DNA from: Canna indica | Taxonomy: Eukaryota; Streptophyta; Magnoliopsida; Zingiberales; Cannaceae | Assembly (NCBI GenBank): GCA_034359265.1 | Contig: CP136890.1 | Span: 29,926,501 to 29,990,500 of the forward strand | Reading direction: 5' to 3' | Length of the DNA stretch: 64,000 nucleotides | Part shown: positions 11,718 to 22,286 of the stretch, piece by piece | Position numbering within the stretch: position 1 is the first letter of the stretch | Layout: every line of letters begins with the position of its first letter | Notes under the pieces: model-generated | Seen by the model: the letters and a program-made list of their open reading frames with translations, nothing else | The model's database searches: none | What the model was told of the DNA's origin: nothing | Program-made: the position numbers and the translations under genes

Positions 11718-11918
11718 ACTCGAACTGTCTCGAAACATTTAGAAAATAATCATCCATCCGACGAGTTGATATGTTTCACGTACGCATCGACGAATCGGAT
11801 ATGATTTAGCAAAACCTTAGATCCGTTCGGGGATTGTATGTTCGTGTAAAAGAAGTAGATGATCTTTTATACGACGTACAACTCTTGAATTGTCCCTGAT
11901 TGGATAATTTGGGAATAT

Positions 11919-12109
11919 AGTTATTTGTACTGCACTTACGTTTTTATTTTAACTGTTAACTAATTATTCTAAAATTCGGCAACATCTCTCTTGTTCTCCG
12001 ATACGCGCCCAGATGATATGCGTATTCGGAGAACTGTAGGGAGATGCTGTCGAAATTTAGAATAATTAGTTAACAGTTAAAATAAAAACGTAAGTGCAGT
12101 ACGAATAAC
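11919..12109. repeat. Large foldback upstream of TNP2 in CACTA-1
   Basis: The left arm (11919-12006) and right arm (12019-12109) are reverse complements with only a few mismatches; for example gtactgcacttacgttttta is matched by taaaaacgtaagtgcagtac. The loop is about 12-14 bases around gcccagatgata. The same foldback is kept in CACTA-2 and CACTA-3. Confidence 0.9.
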
Positions 12110-12183
12110 ATAAATCCCGAATGGAATAGGACAATCTCACCTAAAGACATTAACCAAAGAAATTGTCATTGATTGACAGAATC

Positions 12184-15100
12184 ATGTCGGCTGATCGAAG
12201 TTGGATGTACCGACGTCTTGATCGTGGAGCTTTAACGAATGAGTTTCGATTAGGCGTAACGTACTTCCTAAATTTCGCCTATTCGAATCGGAATTTCGTT
12301 AGCATGGGTGATCAAATCCGATGTCCGTGCCGCATTTGTTCGAATGGACGATTTTTGGATCGGGAGACTGTCACTCTGCATCTATATACCAAAGGATTTG
12401 CACCAAGATATTTTCTATGGACTTGTCACGGGGAGTCACGCGAAGTCGGGACGTCGAGCAATCCTGTCCTTCAGACATATGGTGAATCTTCCTCTGCTGG
12501 TGCTTCTTCATCCAGTCAATGTAATCCCTATAGAACTATGATACTTGATAGTCTTGGGGGTCAATTCCACCTGAATGATAATGTTGATCGGCCAGTTCTT
12601 CAGACATCAGTCCCACCAGATACTACAACAGTTGATATCACAGAAGTAGGGGCTGCGGTAGAGATTGAATTACCGAATAAAGAAGCTGCAGAATTTTACG
12701 AGATGTTGAAAGCTGCCGATGAACCTTTGTATGAGAATTGTTCTAAATACACTAGATTTTCAGCAATGACACAGCTCTTAAACATCAAGGCCGATTGTAA
12801 TATCAGCGGAGTTGCGTATGATCGGATTGCTGGATTGATTAATGGAATGCTGCCTACTGATAACAAGTTTGAGCCTACTTTTTATAAGACTAAAAAGCTA
12901 ATGAGAAAATTGGGGCTTGGGTACGAAAAAATACACGCGTGCCAAAATAACTGCATTTTATATTATAAAGAAAATGTGCAGTTGGATAAATGCCCTGTAT
13001 GTCAACACCCTCGTTACAAGGAGAAGAAATCGGTCCGACAAAAAAATATCCCGTTTAAGGTGCTTCGGTATTTTCCACTAACACCGAGGCTTCAAAGATT
13101 ATTCATGTCGGAAAAGATAGCCCCCTACATGAGTTGGCATGCAAGAAGTCGTGATGATACAGTAATGACTCATCCATCTGACAGTGAAGCATGGAAATAT
13201 TTGGATACATGTTATCCTTCATTTGCTAGGGATACTAGAAATATCAGATTGGGATTGTGCACAGATGGTTTTAATCCGTTTGGACATTCTGCAACTCCTT
13301 ATTCAGTTTGGCCAGTGCTGCTGACAGTTTATAATTTGCCACCGTCAATGTGCATGAAAGATGAATTTATTTATCTTTCGATGATTATTCCGGGCCCTAA
13401 GGGTCCGCGAAAAGAAATTGACATATTTCTCAGACCCTTGATAGATGAATTGAAAACATTGTGGACTGAGGGAGCTGTCACTTATGATTGTCATCGGAAG
13501 CAAAACTTCAATTTAAAGGCCGCGGTCTTGTGGACAATCAATGATTTGCCCGCGTACGGCATGTTGTCGGGTTGGAGCACTCACGGCCGACTCCCTTGCC
13601 CGTATTGTATGGAACACTCTAAATCAATCAGTCTTCAGAACGGACGAAAAATCTCATTCTTTGATTGTCATCGTCGATTCCTACCGGTTCATCACCAGTA
13701 TCGAAGGAATCGTAATAAATTTACTAAGGGCAGAGTCGAAAGAGATGGGCCACCACCAATGTTGTCTGGTGAACAAATGTTAGCACGTGTTTCAGCACTT
13801 CCAGATATAGTATTTGGTCGCAATGAAAGAGTGTCAGGTTTTGGCCAAACACACAACTGGGTGAAAAAAAGTATCTTTTGGGAATTGCCCTATTGGAGTT
13901 CATTATTGATTCGACATAATTTAGATGTCATGCACATTGAAAAAAATGTGTTTGATAATATTTTCAACACTGTGATGGATATTTCTGGAAAAACTAAAGA
14001 TAATGTGAAAGCCCGACATGATCTGAAAATACTTTGTAAAAGACCAGAGTTGGAGTTACAAGAGGTCAACGGACGATATCTGAAACCGAAGGCCCTATAT
14101 GTGTTAAATAAACAACAGATCAAAGATGTTTGTCAATGGGTAAAAGAACTCAGATTACCCGATGGATATGCTTCAAACTTATCTCGATGTGTGAACGTCG
14201 ATGATTGCAAAATATCAGGGATGAAGAGCCATGATTGTCATGTATTCATGCAGAGATTACTTCCGATCGCATTTCGAGATCTTCTACCTGATAATATTTG
14301 GGGTCCGTTGACTGAATTAAGTATGTTTTTTAGAAGCATCTGTGCAAATGTCCTTCGAGTCGAAGATATGTCAACACTTGAAAATAATATTGTTGAAATC
14401 ATATGCAAACTGGAGCAGTTTTTCCCTCCTGCATTTTTTGACTCGATGGAGCATCTACCGATACACTTGGCATATGAGGCACGAGTTGGTGGCCCCATTC
14501 AATATCGTTGGATGTACTTATTTGAAAGATACATGAATCGTCTGAAGAAAAAAGTAAAGAACACCGCAGCTGTTGAAGGATCAATATCTGAATCCTATAT
14601 CATCCAAGAAATTTCAACATTCTGCTCATTTTACTTTGAATCGACAGTACAGACAAGATTTGATCGTCTTCCACGTAACGACGACGGGGGTGTTCGACAT
14701 TCAGATGGACGTTTAAATATATTTTGTCACTCTGGTCGTGCTTTTGGTTCTCGTCCATCTCGACACTTAAGCGATGAAGAGTATCATTTGGCACACTTGT
14801 ATGTATTACTCAATTGTCCAGAGATTGAACAATTCATTGAAATATTTGACATTGAGATGGTGCAAAAATACTCTATTCACAACGATCAAGAATTGGAGAC
14901 ATTACGGAATCGTGATTTCCCTTCTTGGATTCAGACTTACAGCAAAGATCACAGAGCTGAAATAGATGAAAAAATATTTGAGTTTGTTAGTGGACCGTCG
15001 CGACTTGTGTCGTGCTATAGCGGATATTTTGTTAACGGGTATAAATTTCACACGGTTGAATATTCATCTACAAAAAAGACGATGAATGCTGGGGTCTGCG

Positions 15101-15654
15101 TGAAAGGGACAACCTATGTTGAATGTGATATGGATTTCTATGGACTAGTGGAAGAAGTGATAGAGTTGCACTACTTCGGCTTGAAATCAGTGTTCCTATT
15201 TAGATGTCATTGGTTCGATACAACAGAAAGGGGCATAAAAGTTCATCAAAAATACAAACTTGTTGAGGTTAATTATAAATCGAAATTGGCAGCAAATGAG
15301 CCTTTTATATTGGCATCACAAGCCGAACAAGTATATTACGCGAAGTATCCGGCTCGAAATAAAGATAGAGCAGATTGGCGTGTAGTCTGTAAGACAAAAG
15401 GTAGAGGAAAAATTGATCCGATAGTAGGAGAAAATGATCCTCCTAGTTTCTATCAAGAAGATGATCTTCCTGCTGTGGATCGTATTATTCCAATACTCGA
15501 GGATGCAGACACAACATCAATTCAATTAGAAGTTGAATATGCTGATGATGACGATCCTGAAATTGAGGAAGCTGGAGATGAAGAAGATGAAGAAGAGGAA
15601 GAAGAGGAAGAAGAAGAAGAATTCGAAGACTATTATTCAGATGATGAAGAATAA
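12184..15654 (+). CDS. CACTA TNP2-type transposase, intact
   Basis: This 1156-residue protein should cut and join the CACTA ends in the nucleus. The start is the ATG at 12184, in the context R-S-W-M-Y-R-R that begins TNP2 proteins; the open frame upstream has only a TTG. Domains in order: an N-terminal transposase-associated zinc motif (C-P-C-R-I-C near residues 47-52); a Zn-like C-x-x-C-x(n)-C-P-V-C region near 255-280; the tnp2 core with L-C-T-D-G-F-N-P-F (first acidic residue at about 361) and I-I-P-G-P-K near 401; H-N-L-D-V-M-H-I-E-K-N-V near 578; a DUF4218-like part; a DUF4216-like part around 960-1060; and a strongly acidic C-terminal tail of E and D runs. No intron, frameshift or internal stop is seen, in contrast with the broken homologues at 30.6-32.0 kb and 49.5 kb. 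Whether it is expressed cannot be told. Confidence 0.93.
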   Translation: MSADRSWMYRRLDRGALTNEFRLGVTYFLNFAYSNRNFVSMGDQIRCPCRICSNGRFLDRETVTLHLYTKGFAPRYFLWTCHGESREVGTSSNPVLQTYGESSSAGASSSSQCNPYRTMILDSLGGQFHLNDNVDRPVLQTSVPPDTTTVDITEVGAAVEIELPNKEAAEFYEMLKAADEPLYENCSKYTRFSAMTQLLNIKADCNISGVAYDRIAGLINGMLPTDNKFEPTFYKTKKLMRKLGLGYEKIHACQNNCILYYKENVQLDKCPVCQHPRYKEKKSVRQKNIPFKVLRYFPLTPRLQRLFMSEKIAPYMSWHARSRDDTVMTHPSDSEAWKYLDTCYPSFARDTRNIRLGLCTDGFNPFGHSATPYSVWPVLLTVYNLPPSMCMKDEFIYLSMIIPGPKGPRKEIDIFLRPLIDELKTLWTEGAVTYDCHRKQNFNLKAAVLWTINDLPAYGMLSGWSTHGRLPCPYCMEHSKSISLQNGRKISFFDCHRRFLPVHHQYRRNRNKFTKGRVERDGPPPMLSGEQMLARVSALPDIVFGRNERVSGFGQTHNWVKKSIFWELPYWSSLLIRHNLDVMHIEKNVFDNIFNTVMDISGKTKDNVKARHDLKILCKRPELELQEVNGRYLKPKALYVLNKQQIKDVCQWVKELRLPDGYASNLSRCVNVDDCKISGMKSHDCHVFMQRLLPIAFRDLLPDNIWGPLTELSMFFRSICANVLRVEDMSTLENNIVEIICKLEQFFPPAFFDSMEHLPIHLAYEARVGGPIQYRWMYLFERYMNRLKKKVKNTAAVEGSISESYIIQEISTFCSFYFESTVQTRFDRLPRNDDGGVRHSDGRLNIFCHSGRAFGSRPSRHLSDEEYHLAHLYVLLNCPEIEQFIEIFDIEMVQKYSIHNDQELETLRNRDFPSWIQTYSKDHRAEIDEKIFEFVSGPSRLVSCYSGYFVNGYKFHTVEYSSTKKTMNAGVCVKGTTYVECDMDFYGLVEEVIELHYFGLKSVFLFRCHWFDTTERGIKVHQKYKLVEVNYKSKLAANEPFILASQAEQVYYAKYPARNKDRADWRVVCKTKGRGKIDPIVGENDPPSFYQEDDLPAVDRIIPILEDADTTSIQLEVEYADDDDPEIEEAGDEEDEEEEEEEEEEEFEDYYSDDEE

Positions 15655-15729
15655 TTGTAAAGTATATATTTTATTAAATATATCTCTACTATTTATACAA
15701 TAATCTGATTATATGTCTGTTCGACAGAT

Positions 15730-17274
15730 ATGTCTGGTCGTGGTTATCGACGCAGGAGAGTTTCGGAGTCTCCGATCGGTGAGACTCCAACACTTACTCA
15801 TGTTGCTGATCCTCCTGTTGCTGATCCTCATGAGGATGATACTGCCGAGGCTAGTACATCCAAACGTAGGCGGCCACTCGGGCCGAACAGGTGGCAGCCT
15901 CCACCAGCCACAGAGTCACGTAGATTGATTAGCGTGATTGGGGAGCGGTACGTAATATATCATGAATTATGAATCATTACAAATTCATTATATCATAATA
16001 TAATATTAAAATTTATTTTTGTTGTGCAGGTTCCAGCAAGAAGAAGTGTCGAGGAGCATTTCTTCTACTATTTGACGATATATGCACGGGGCATGGCCTA
16101 CGTGGTCTCACGTGCCTAGCGAGCACGTCGACATGTTATGGCGCGAGTTTGAGGCACGTATTTTTTTTTTTTTTACATGCATGATGATATATTAATATTG
16201 GTACTGATATTATTATTTTGCAGGCTCGCTATACATGGGCCAAGGACCAGAGGCCCTTCATTTACGCTGCCTGGGAGCCTATTTCCCGGGCAAGGTACAA
16301 CGGGCAGCTGGGGCAGGCTCGGTCCCAGGCGATGGCCCGAGCTGGGACCACTAACATCGCGGAGACTCGGGGATACGGCCCCGGTTGGATTACTCCGGAT
16401 ATATGGGACCAGCTCGTGGGGATATGGTCGACGGATCGATGGCAGGAGGTTTCTCGGAATGCGGCTAGAAATCGCATGTCGGGGGGAGCAGCGCGTCACA
16501 CCGGCGGCTCTGTTGCATTTGCAGTGCACGCAAATCGTATGGTAAGTATATCTTTTAATTATATATTTTATTTGTTATTATGTGTACTAATTAATGTATT
16601 TGTTTTGTAAATGTAGACGACGGTGTCGGATGACGGGACTGTCCAGCGACCCTCTCCGATGGCGGTGTTTGAGCGGACTCACCGTCGAGCACATGGGACG
16701 GGGGAGTACATCGACAACCGCGCTGCATACATTATGGTAATTATATATTTGTTTAAATTATTCATTATATATTTATAATTTAAGTTTTATGATAAATATT
16801 AAACAAAAAATCAAACACGAGTAGGAGACCTACAGCCAGACGGTGGTGCAGCGTGGGGGTACCCCCGAGGACTTTGACGCAGCATCGTGGGTCGAGGCCG
16901 CAGGTGGCTGGGACCATGGCCGCGTATATGGCTTCGCAGATAGTGGTCATGCGCGAGCCGTACTAGGGCCACTTGGGGCACCGACCCCTCCGATCGCTGG
17001 TGAGCGGCCGTCCACCTCCAGATCCAGTTATGATCATAGTAATAGGATAAGGACACTAGAGGAGACGGTCGCGCGTCAGACTGAGTTGATGGAGCGCCAG
17101 AGTCAGACGATGGCGAATATAGAAGCTATGCTACGCAACTTGTCGGGTCACCCCGAAGCAGGCATCTCTTCGGCATCATCTAATCCATCATCCTCGAGTC
17201 AGTCCACGCCGGTGTACACTCAAGCACTCCAGACCCCACCATATGATCCAGGCCATCCTCCATCGTCATCTTGA
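15730..17274 (+). pseudogene. Ptta/En/Spm-type (transposase_24, TNPA-like) gene of CACTA-1
   Basis: This is the second CACTA gene, expected to encode a DNA-binding accessory protein acting at the subterminal repeats. Likely exons: 15730-15947, 16030 to about 16150, 16224-16541, 16617-16736 and 16825-17274, mostly with GT-AG borders; the second intron's donor reads GC rather than GT. The joined protein shows the family pattern: W-P-T-W-S-H-V-P, L-W-R-E-F-E, an R-Y-T-W-A-K segment, G-P-G-W-I-T-P-D-I-W-D-Q-L-V, then S-R-N-A-A-R-N-R and H-T-G-G-S. A Q-rich coiled coil and a Ser/Pro-rich tail follow. One in-frame TGA lies in exon 2 (near 16074), so it is called a pseudogene, although another splice choice or a recent mutation is possible. 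The ATG at 15730 is preferred because it heads a basic R-R-R-R stretch. Confidence 0.75.
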
Positions 17275-17589
17275 GATTTTGTTTATATTGACTTTGTTAC
17301 TGAGATATTGAACTTGTTTAATTTATATTGACTATGTTACTGAGATGTTGATACTTCAATTTTGCATTTGAATTGTGTTTATACTATCGTGGATAATTAT
17401 GAATATAAATATAATTGTTTTGATGTATATCTTGGTGTGTTTGTGATGTGTGAATGAATGTGTATGAGATGTTTGTGATGTGTGAATGAATATGTGTATG
17501 AGGGTATGGGTGTGTGAGTTATGTATCAGATAAATGTATCAATGTATCAATGGAAATTTGAAATTTTCAAATTTTCTGGTTGCAGGTAT

Positions 17590-17987
17590 AGGTCATCAAC
17601 AACGGCTTTCCCACGGGCGTCTGTGGGAAAGCCGTTGCTAAAAGTGTATCGAAAGCCGTTGCTGATGACCTACAGCAACGGCTTAGCGACGGGGTTTTAC
17701 TAACGGCGTTGCTACGGACTCGTGGCCGTTGCTATTAATGTTATCAGCAACGGCTCCGGGCCTGTGGCAAAACCGTTGCAGATAATATTTTTAGCGACGG
17801 CCCAGCGGCCGTTGCTGATAATGTTTTGAGCGACGGCCCGAGCGGCCGTTGCTGATCCGTTGCTAAGTCATCAGCAACGCGACTTTCTGTCACGGCGCTA
17901 TTGCAACGGCTTAGCCGTTGCTGATTCGCTTCAGCAACGGCTCAGCAACGGCATCAGCCGTTGCTGATGACCATTTTTCTAGTAGTG
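17590..17987. repeat. CACTA-1 3' subterminal repeats and terminus
   Basis: Dense AGCAACGGC / GCCGTTGCTGA units on both strands run up to the TAGTAGTG terminus. Their spacing is closer and less regular than at the 5' end, which is the usual asymmetry in En/Spm elements. Confidence 0.85.
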
Positions 17988-18859
17988 TGGAGGTCATCAG
18001 TTTCCTGGGAGATTGCTTTGGGCGTTGCAGGAAGCTTGGTTGTTCTTGTGAGATGACTGCTCGACTGATCGGGTTATAGCTGAGAGTACCAGCTAAGGAT
18101 TGGCTCGTTACCTAGAGGGACCACGGAGCAGCAGATGCACCGCCCCCTACTTGGGAGGAGTTTAGAGTATGGTGGAGAAGTACCTACCGATGAGCGTTCG
18201 GGACAAGCGGGCGAAGGAGTTCGAGCTACTGCGTCAGACAGGTAGCATGTCAGTGACAGACTACGAGATGGAGTTCACACGCCTCTCGAAGTTCCATCCC
18301 ACTTTGATAGCCACAGAGACTGCCAGGTTCAAGAGGTTTGTTGAGGGACTGAGGCCGCAGATTGCCAGATTGATCCATTACACGGAGGAGACTTCATTTG
18401 CCGTGGTCGTTGATGAGGCGCTCTAGAAGGAGGCACTGGTACCGACAGATAGGCTTGATGGACCTGAGAAGAAGAAGTTTTGGCCCCAGCATTCAGGGGG
18501 TCGGCCAGCTCATTCTAAGGGTACTCTTAGGGCAGCGGATCCGCCGCAGGGCGGAGGTCATAACAGTTCCAGAGGTTCAAGTCCAGGAGTGTCATCTGGA
18601 GGTCCACGGCAGAGATCTGGGCCACAGCAGTGTAACCGATGTCACCGGAAACACTGGGGGGTTTGCTGGGGACGGTCTGATGGTGATGGATGTTTCAGTT
18701 GTGGGCAGACTGTATTACAAAAAGGATTGCCTTAATGAGGGCAGTCAGCAGCCTGATCAGACCAAAGGAAAGGCACCGATGTCGGGATTTCGTAGCTCAG
18801 AGGGGTCAGACTCAGGGAGGAGGCCAGCGAGCTGGTGATTCAGAGAGGCCTGCTGCACG

Positions 18860-21800
18860 GGTGTTTGCTATGAACCAAGAGGGCGCTGAGGCATCCAGGG
18901 CAGTGGTGTCAGGTAATATTATTATTGGGTCTGCCATTGCATATGTTTTGTTTAATCCGGGTGCTATGCACTCTTTTGTATCTACTAAGTTATCAGGGGT
19001 ACCTTCTGTGCTTGAGTTACCTCTTGTGGTGTCTACGCCTATGGACGTTTCTGTGATGACAGAGACAGTCTTTTAGGGTCGTGAGGTTGTCATTTATGGG
19101 CATGTGTTGATAGCCGATTTGACACTCCTGCCGATGTTGGAGCTTGACGTAATTTTGGGCATGGAATGGTTGGCGGACCATTTCGCCTCAGTGGATTCAG
19201 GGCTAAGACTGTGACCTTCAGTAAGCCCGGATTACCCCACTTTACCTTCTAGGGTGAGGGAATGGGAGAGCCGTTGATGACAATTTTAGCTCTTAGTGCT
19301 CGGAAGCTACTTTTGGGCGGATGCCAGTCCTTTTTGACTTTTGTGTCATTGGCAGAAGAAGGCGGAGGTACGGCCAGGGACATCGAGGGGACGCCGGTGG
19401 TATGCGGGTTCTCTGATGTGTTTTCGGAGGAGTTGCCAGGGTTATCTCTAGAGAGAGATATTAAATTCCGTATCGATTTACAGCCAGGGGTGAAGCCGAT
19501 CTCTATTTCTCCGTATCGGATGGCACTAGCTGAGTTGAGGGATTTGAAGTCCCAGTTGCAGGAGCTGCTTGATCTGGATTTCATTCGCCCCAGTGTTTCG
19601 CTTTGGGGTGCTCCAGTGCTCTTTGTAAAGAAGAAGAATGGGTCCATGCAGATTTGCATTGATTACCGGCAGCTTAATAAGGTAACAGTGAAGAATTGGT
19701 ACCCGTTGCCCAGGATTGATGACCTATTTGATCAGCTTCAGGGAGCTCGGTAGTTTTCTAAGATTGACCCGCGGTCATGGTATCATCAGTTGAGGATCCG
19801 GGACAGTGACGTCCTTAAGACTGCTTTCAGGTCGAGATATGGGCAATTTGAGTTCCTGGTGATATTCTTCGGGCTGACTAATGAACCTGCAGTATTTATG
19901 GACCTGATGAACCGAGTGTTCAAGGAATACCTAGATAAATTTGTAATTGTGTTCATTGATGATATTTTGATTTACTCCAGGAGAAGGGAGGAGCATGTTG
20001 AGCACTTGAGGGTAGTTTTGGAAACTCTCAGGGAGCATAGATTGTACGCCAAATTCTCCAAGTGCGAGTTCTGGCTGGAGAGTGTTAAGTTCCTTGGTCA
20101 TATGGTATCTAGGGAAGGGGTAAAGGTGGACCACGCAAAGATAGAAGTATTTTAGAACTGGAAAAGGTCGACTAATGTCATTGAGATCCGCAGTTTCCTG
20201 GGGTTGGCAGGTTATTACAGGAAGTTTGTGGAAAATTTCTCCAAGATTGCAGCGCCATGGACCCACCTGACTCAGAAGAAGGTCAAGTTCGAATGGAACA
20301 GTAAGTGCGAGGAGAGCTTTCTGAAGCTCAAGGACCGCTTGACGTCGATGCTAGTTCTACCAGTACTCTTGGGTTCAGGAGATTTTGTTGTTTATTGTGA
20401 TGCCTCCCTAGTCGGCTTAAGTTGTGTACTGATGCAGAATGACAGAGTGATAGCCTATACCTCCAGGCAGTTGAAGGTTCATGAAAAGAATTACCCAACT
20501 CATGATCTTGAGCTGGCAGCGGTGGTGTTCACATTGAAGCTGTGGCGTCACTATCTTTATGGCGAGGCTTGTGAGATATACATTGATCATAAGAGTCTCT
20601 AATATTTGCTCACCCAGAAGTTGTTGAACCTGAGGCAGAGAAGATGACTCGAACTGTTGAAGGATTATGACTGCACGATCATGTACCATCCAGGGAAGGC
20701 TAATGTGGTAGCTGATGCTCTGAGCAGGAAGTCCATGGGCAGTCTGGGGCATTTGACAGTTAGGAGGAGGTAGTTGACTCAGGATTTGACCCTATTTTTG
20801 GATGGCGGAGTAGTCTTGTCAGTGTCAGATTCTGGTGCGCTGATGGCTCACTTGAGAGTGCAGTCCACATTGATTGTCATGTTGCGGGCTAGCGCACGAG
20901 GAGGATGCTTTTTGCGCACTCACTAACGATCTGGCCAGGAGAGGAGATGCAGATAATGAGTTCAGTGTGGACCCAGAGGGCGTTCTGAGGTTTAAGAATC
21001 AGATAGTAGTACCAGATATGGCCGAGGTTCGCAGGCAGGTGCTGGAGATGGCTCATCGATCTACCTACACTATGCATCCGGGAGCCACGAAGATGTACCA
21101 AGATCTCAGACAGAATTATTGGTGGAAAGGCATGAAAAGAAAAGTGGTCGAGTTTGTGTCTAAGTGCCTAGTGTGTTAGCAGGTGAAGGCTGAGCATTTG
21201 AAGCCAGCAGGGTTGCTCCAGAACCTAGAGATTGGAAATAAGAGAAGATAACCATGGATTTTATGATAGGATTGCCAAAGTCTGGGAAGGACAATGATTC
21301 TATCTGGGTAGTGGCGGATTGCCTAACCAAGACTTCGTATTTTATACTGGTTAGGATGACCTTTTCAACTGAGCAGTATGCGAGGTTGTTCTTGGATCAG
21401 ATCGTCGCATATTAGGAGGCCTTGGGCACTCAGGTTCGGTTCAGTACTACGTTTTACCCTTAGATAAATGGTCAATCGGAGCGAGCTATTCAGACACTGG
21501 AGGATATGTTGAGAGCTTGTGTCTTGGATTTGGAGGGTAGTTGGGAGAGGCACTTACCTCTGATTGAGTTTGCCTTCAATAACAGTTACCACAGCAGCAT
21601 TAGGATGGCCCCATTTGAGGCATTGTATGGACGGAGATGCAGGTTGCCTGTAGGATGGTTTGAGGTAGGGGATTCCCTTACGATGGGACTTGATCTGGTG
21701 GAGGAGGCTGTGGAAAAGATTAAGCAAATCAGAGAGAGATTGTTAGCAGCTCAGAGTCGCCAGAAGATATATGCGGATGGAAAGGCCAGGGAGGTAGAGT

Positions 21801-22215
21801 TCGCTGAGGGGGACATGGTGTTCGTCAAAGATCCCCTATAAAAGGGGTGGTGAGGTTTGGTAAGAAAGGCAAGCTAAGCCCTAGGTTCATTGGGTTATTT
21901 CCTTTTCTCAGACGTAGGGGAGCTGTGGCCTATGAGTTGGCCTTACCTCCTAGTATGGACCGAGTACATCCAGTATTCCATGTGTCTATGCTGAAGAAGT
22001 ACATTCAGGATGAGTCCCATATAATCGAGCCTACCGTAGTGGAGGTGGATTCATCAGTCTCTTATGAGGAGCGGTTAGTTGAGGTGCTAGACCGGTAGAT
22101 TCAGAAGTTGAGGTCCAAGGAGATCCCCTTGGTTAAGGTCAGATGGGAGCACCATTTTAGCCAGGAGGTCACCCGGGAGGTGGAGCAGGATATAAGGGAG
22201 TGTTATCCTTCATTG
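18860..22215 (+). pseudogene. Gypsy pol: protease, RT, RNase H, integrase, chromodomain-like tail
   Basis: Domains lie in the usual gypsy order. Protease (near 18930-19000): the expected D-S-G-A is replaced by N-P-G-A (F-N-P-G-A-M-H-S-F). RT (19460-20160): [16 protein letters not shown] and an intact F-I-D-D-I-L-I-Y. RNase H (20380-20600): V-V-Y-C-D-A-S and the Y-I-D-H-K-S-L end. Integrase: an H-x-x-x-x-M-H zinc part with C-L-V-C (21050-21179), the core up to V-A-D-C-L-T-K, and the late N-G-Q-S-E-R-A-I-Q-T-L-E. The segment between A-R-L-F-L-D-Q and L-G-T-Q-V is too short, so the second catalytic aspartate is gone. The tail at 22080-22200 is chromodomain-like. Stops near 19752, 20153, 20602, 20641, 21177, 21412 and 22096 break the frame. 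Confidence 0.85.
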
Positions 22216-22271
22216 TTTGATGATGTGGTGAGTCCTTATTTTCTTTTCTGAAATTCGAGAACGATTTTTCT

Positions 22272-22286
22272 TTAAGGAGAGAGGAT
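22272..22286 (+). other. Polypurine tract
   Basis: The purine run aaggagagagga ends two bases before the TGTAATATCC start of the 3' LTR; its position is standard for second-strand priming. Confidence 0.8.

Larger units (their letters stand above)
10666..17987 (+). mobile_element. CACTA-1, a full-length En/Spm element inside gypsy gag
   Basis: It starts CACTACTAGAAA and ends TTTCTAGTAGTG, with an exact 3-bp target duplication TGG on both sides (10663-10665 and 17988-17990). Both subterminal regions are packed with AGCAACGGC and GCCGTTGCT units in both directions. Inside, on the plus strand, are a 26-bp tandem array, a large foldback, an uninterrupted TNP2 transposase, and a multi-exon Ptta/En/Spm-type second gene. 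It is the most complete DNA transposon in the window and could be the source of TNP2 activity, although its second gene has a premature stop. Confidence 0.95.
10326..18840 (+). pseudogene. Gypsy gag, split by CACTA-1
   Basis: The gag-like reading starts at an ATG at 10326, runs to 10665, and resumes at 17988 after CACTA-1. Bringing TGG|CACTA and TAGTG|TGG together restores a continuous frame of the type D-Q-R-V-E-V-I-S-F-L-G. The second part contains a retrotransposon gag core (M-V-E-K-Y-L-P at 18169, then a D-Y-E-M-E-F segment, F-V-E-G-L-R-P-Q-I). It is followed by a zinc-knuckle region near 18620-18720 with C-x-x-C and H and C residues, and the C-F-S-C-G half. Several in-frame stops (for example near 18424) make it non-functional. 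Confidence 0.75.

Noticed and set aside
11429..11742. Several overlapping ORFs on both strands with 26-residue repeats
   Set aside because: They are produced by the 26-bp tandem array, which leaves all frames open.
12163..12183. Seven extra residues before the TNP2 start
   Set aside because: The upstream start would be TTG; the ATG at 12184 precedes the conserved R-S-W-M-Y-R-R opening.
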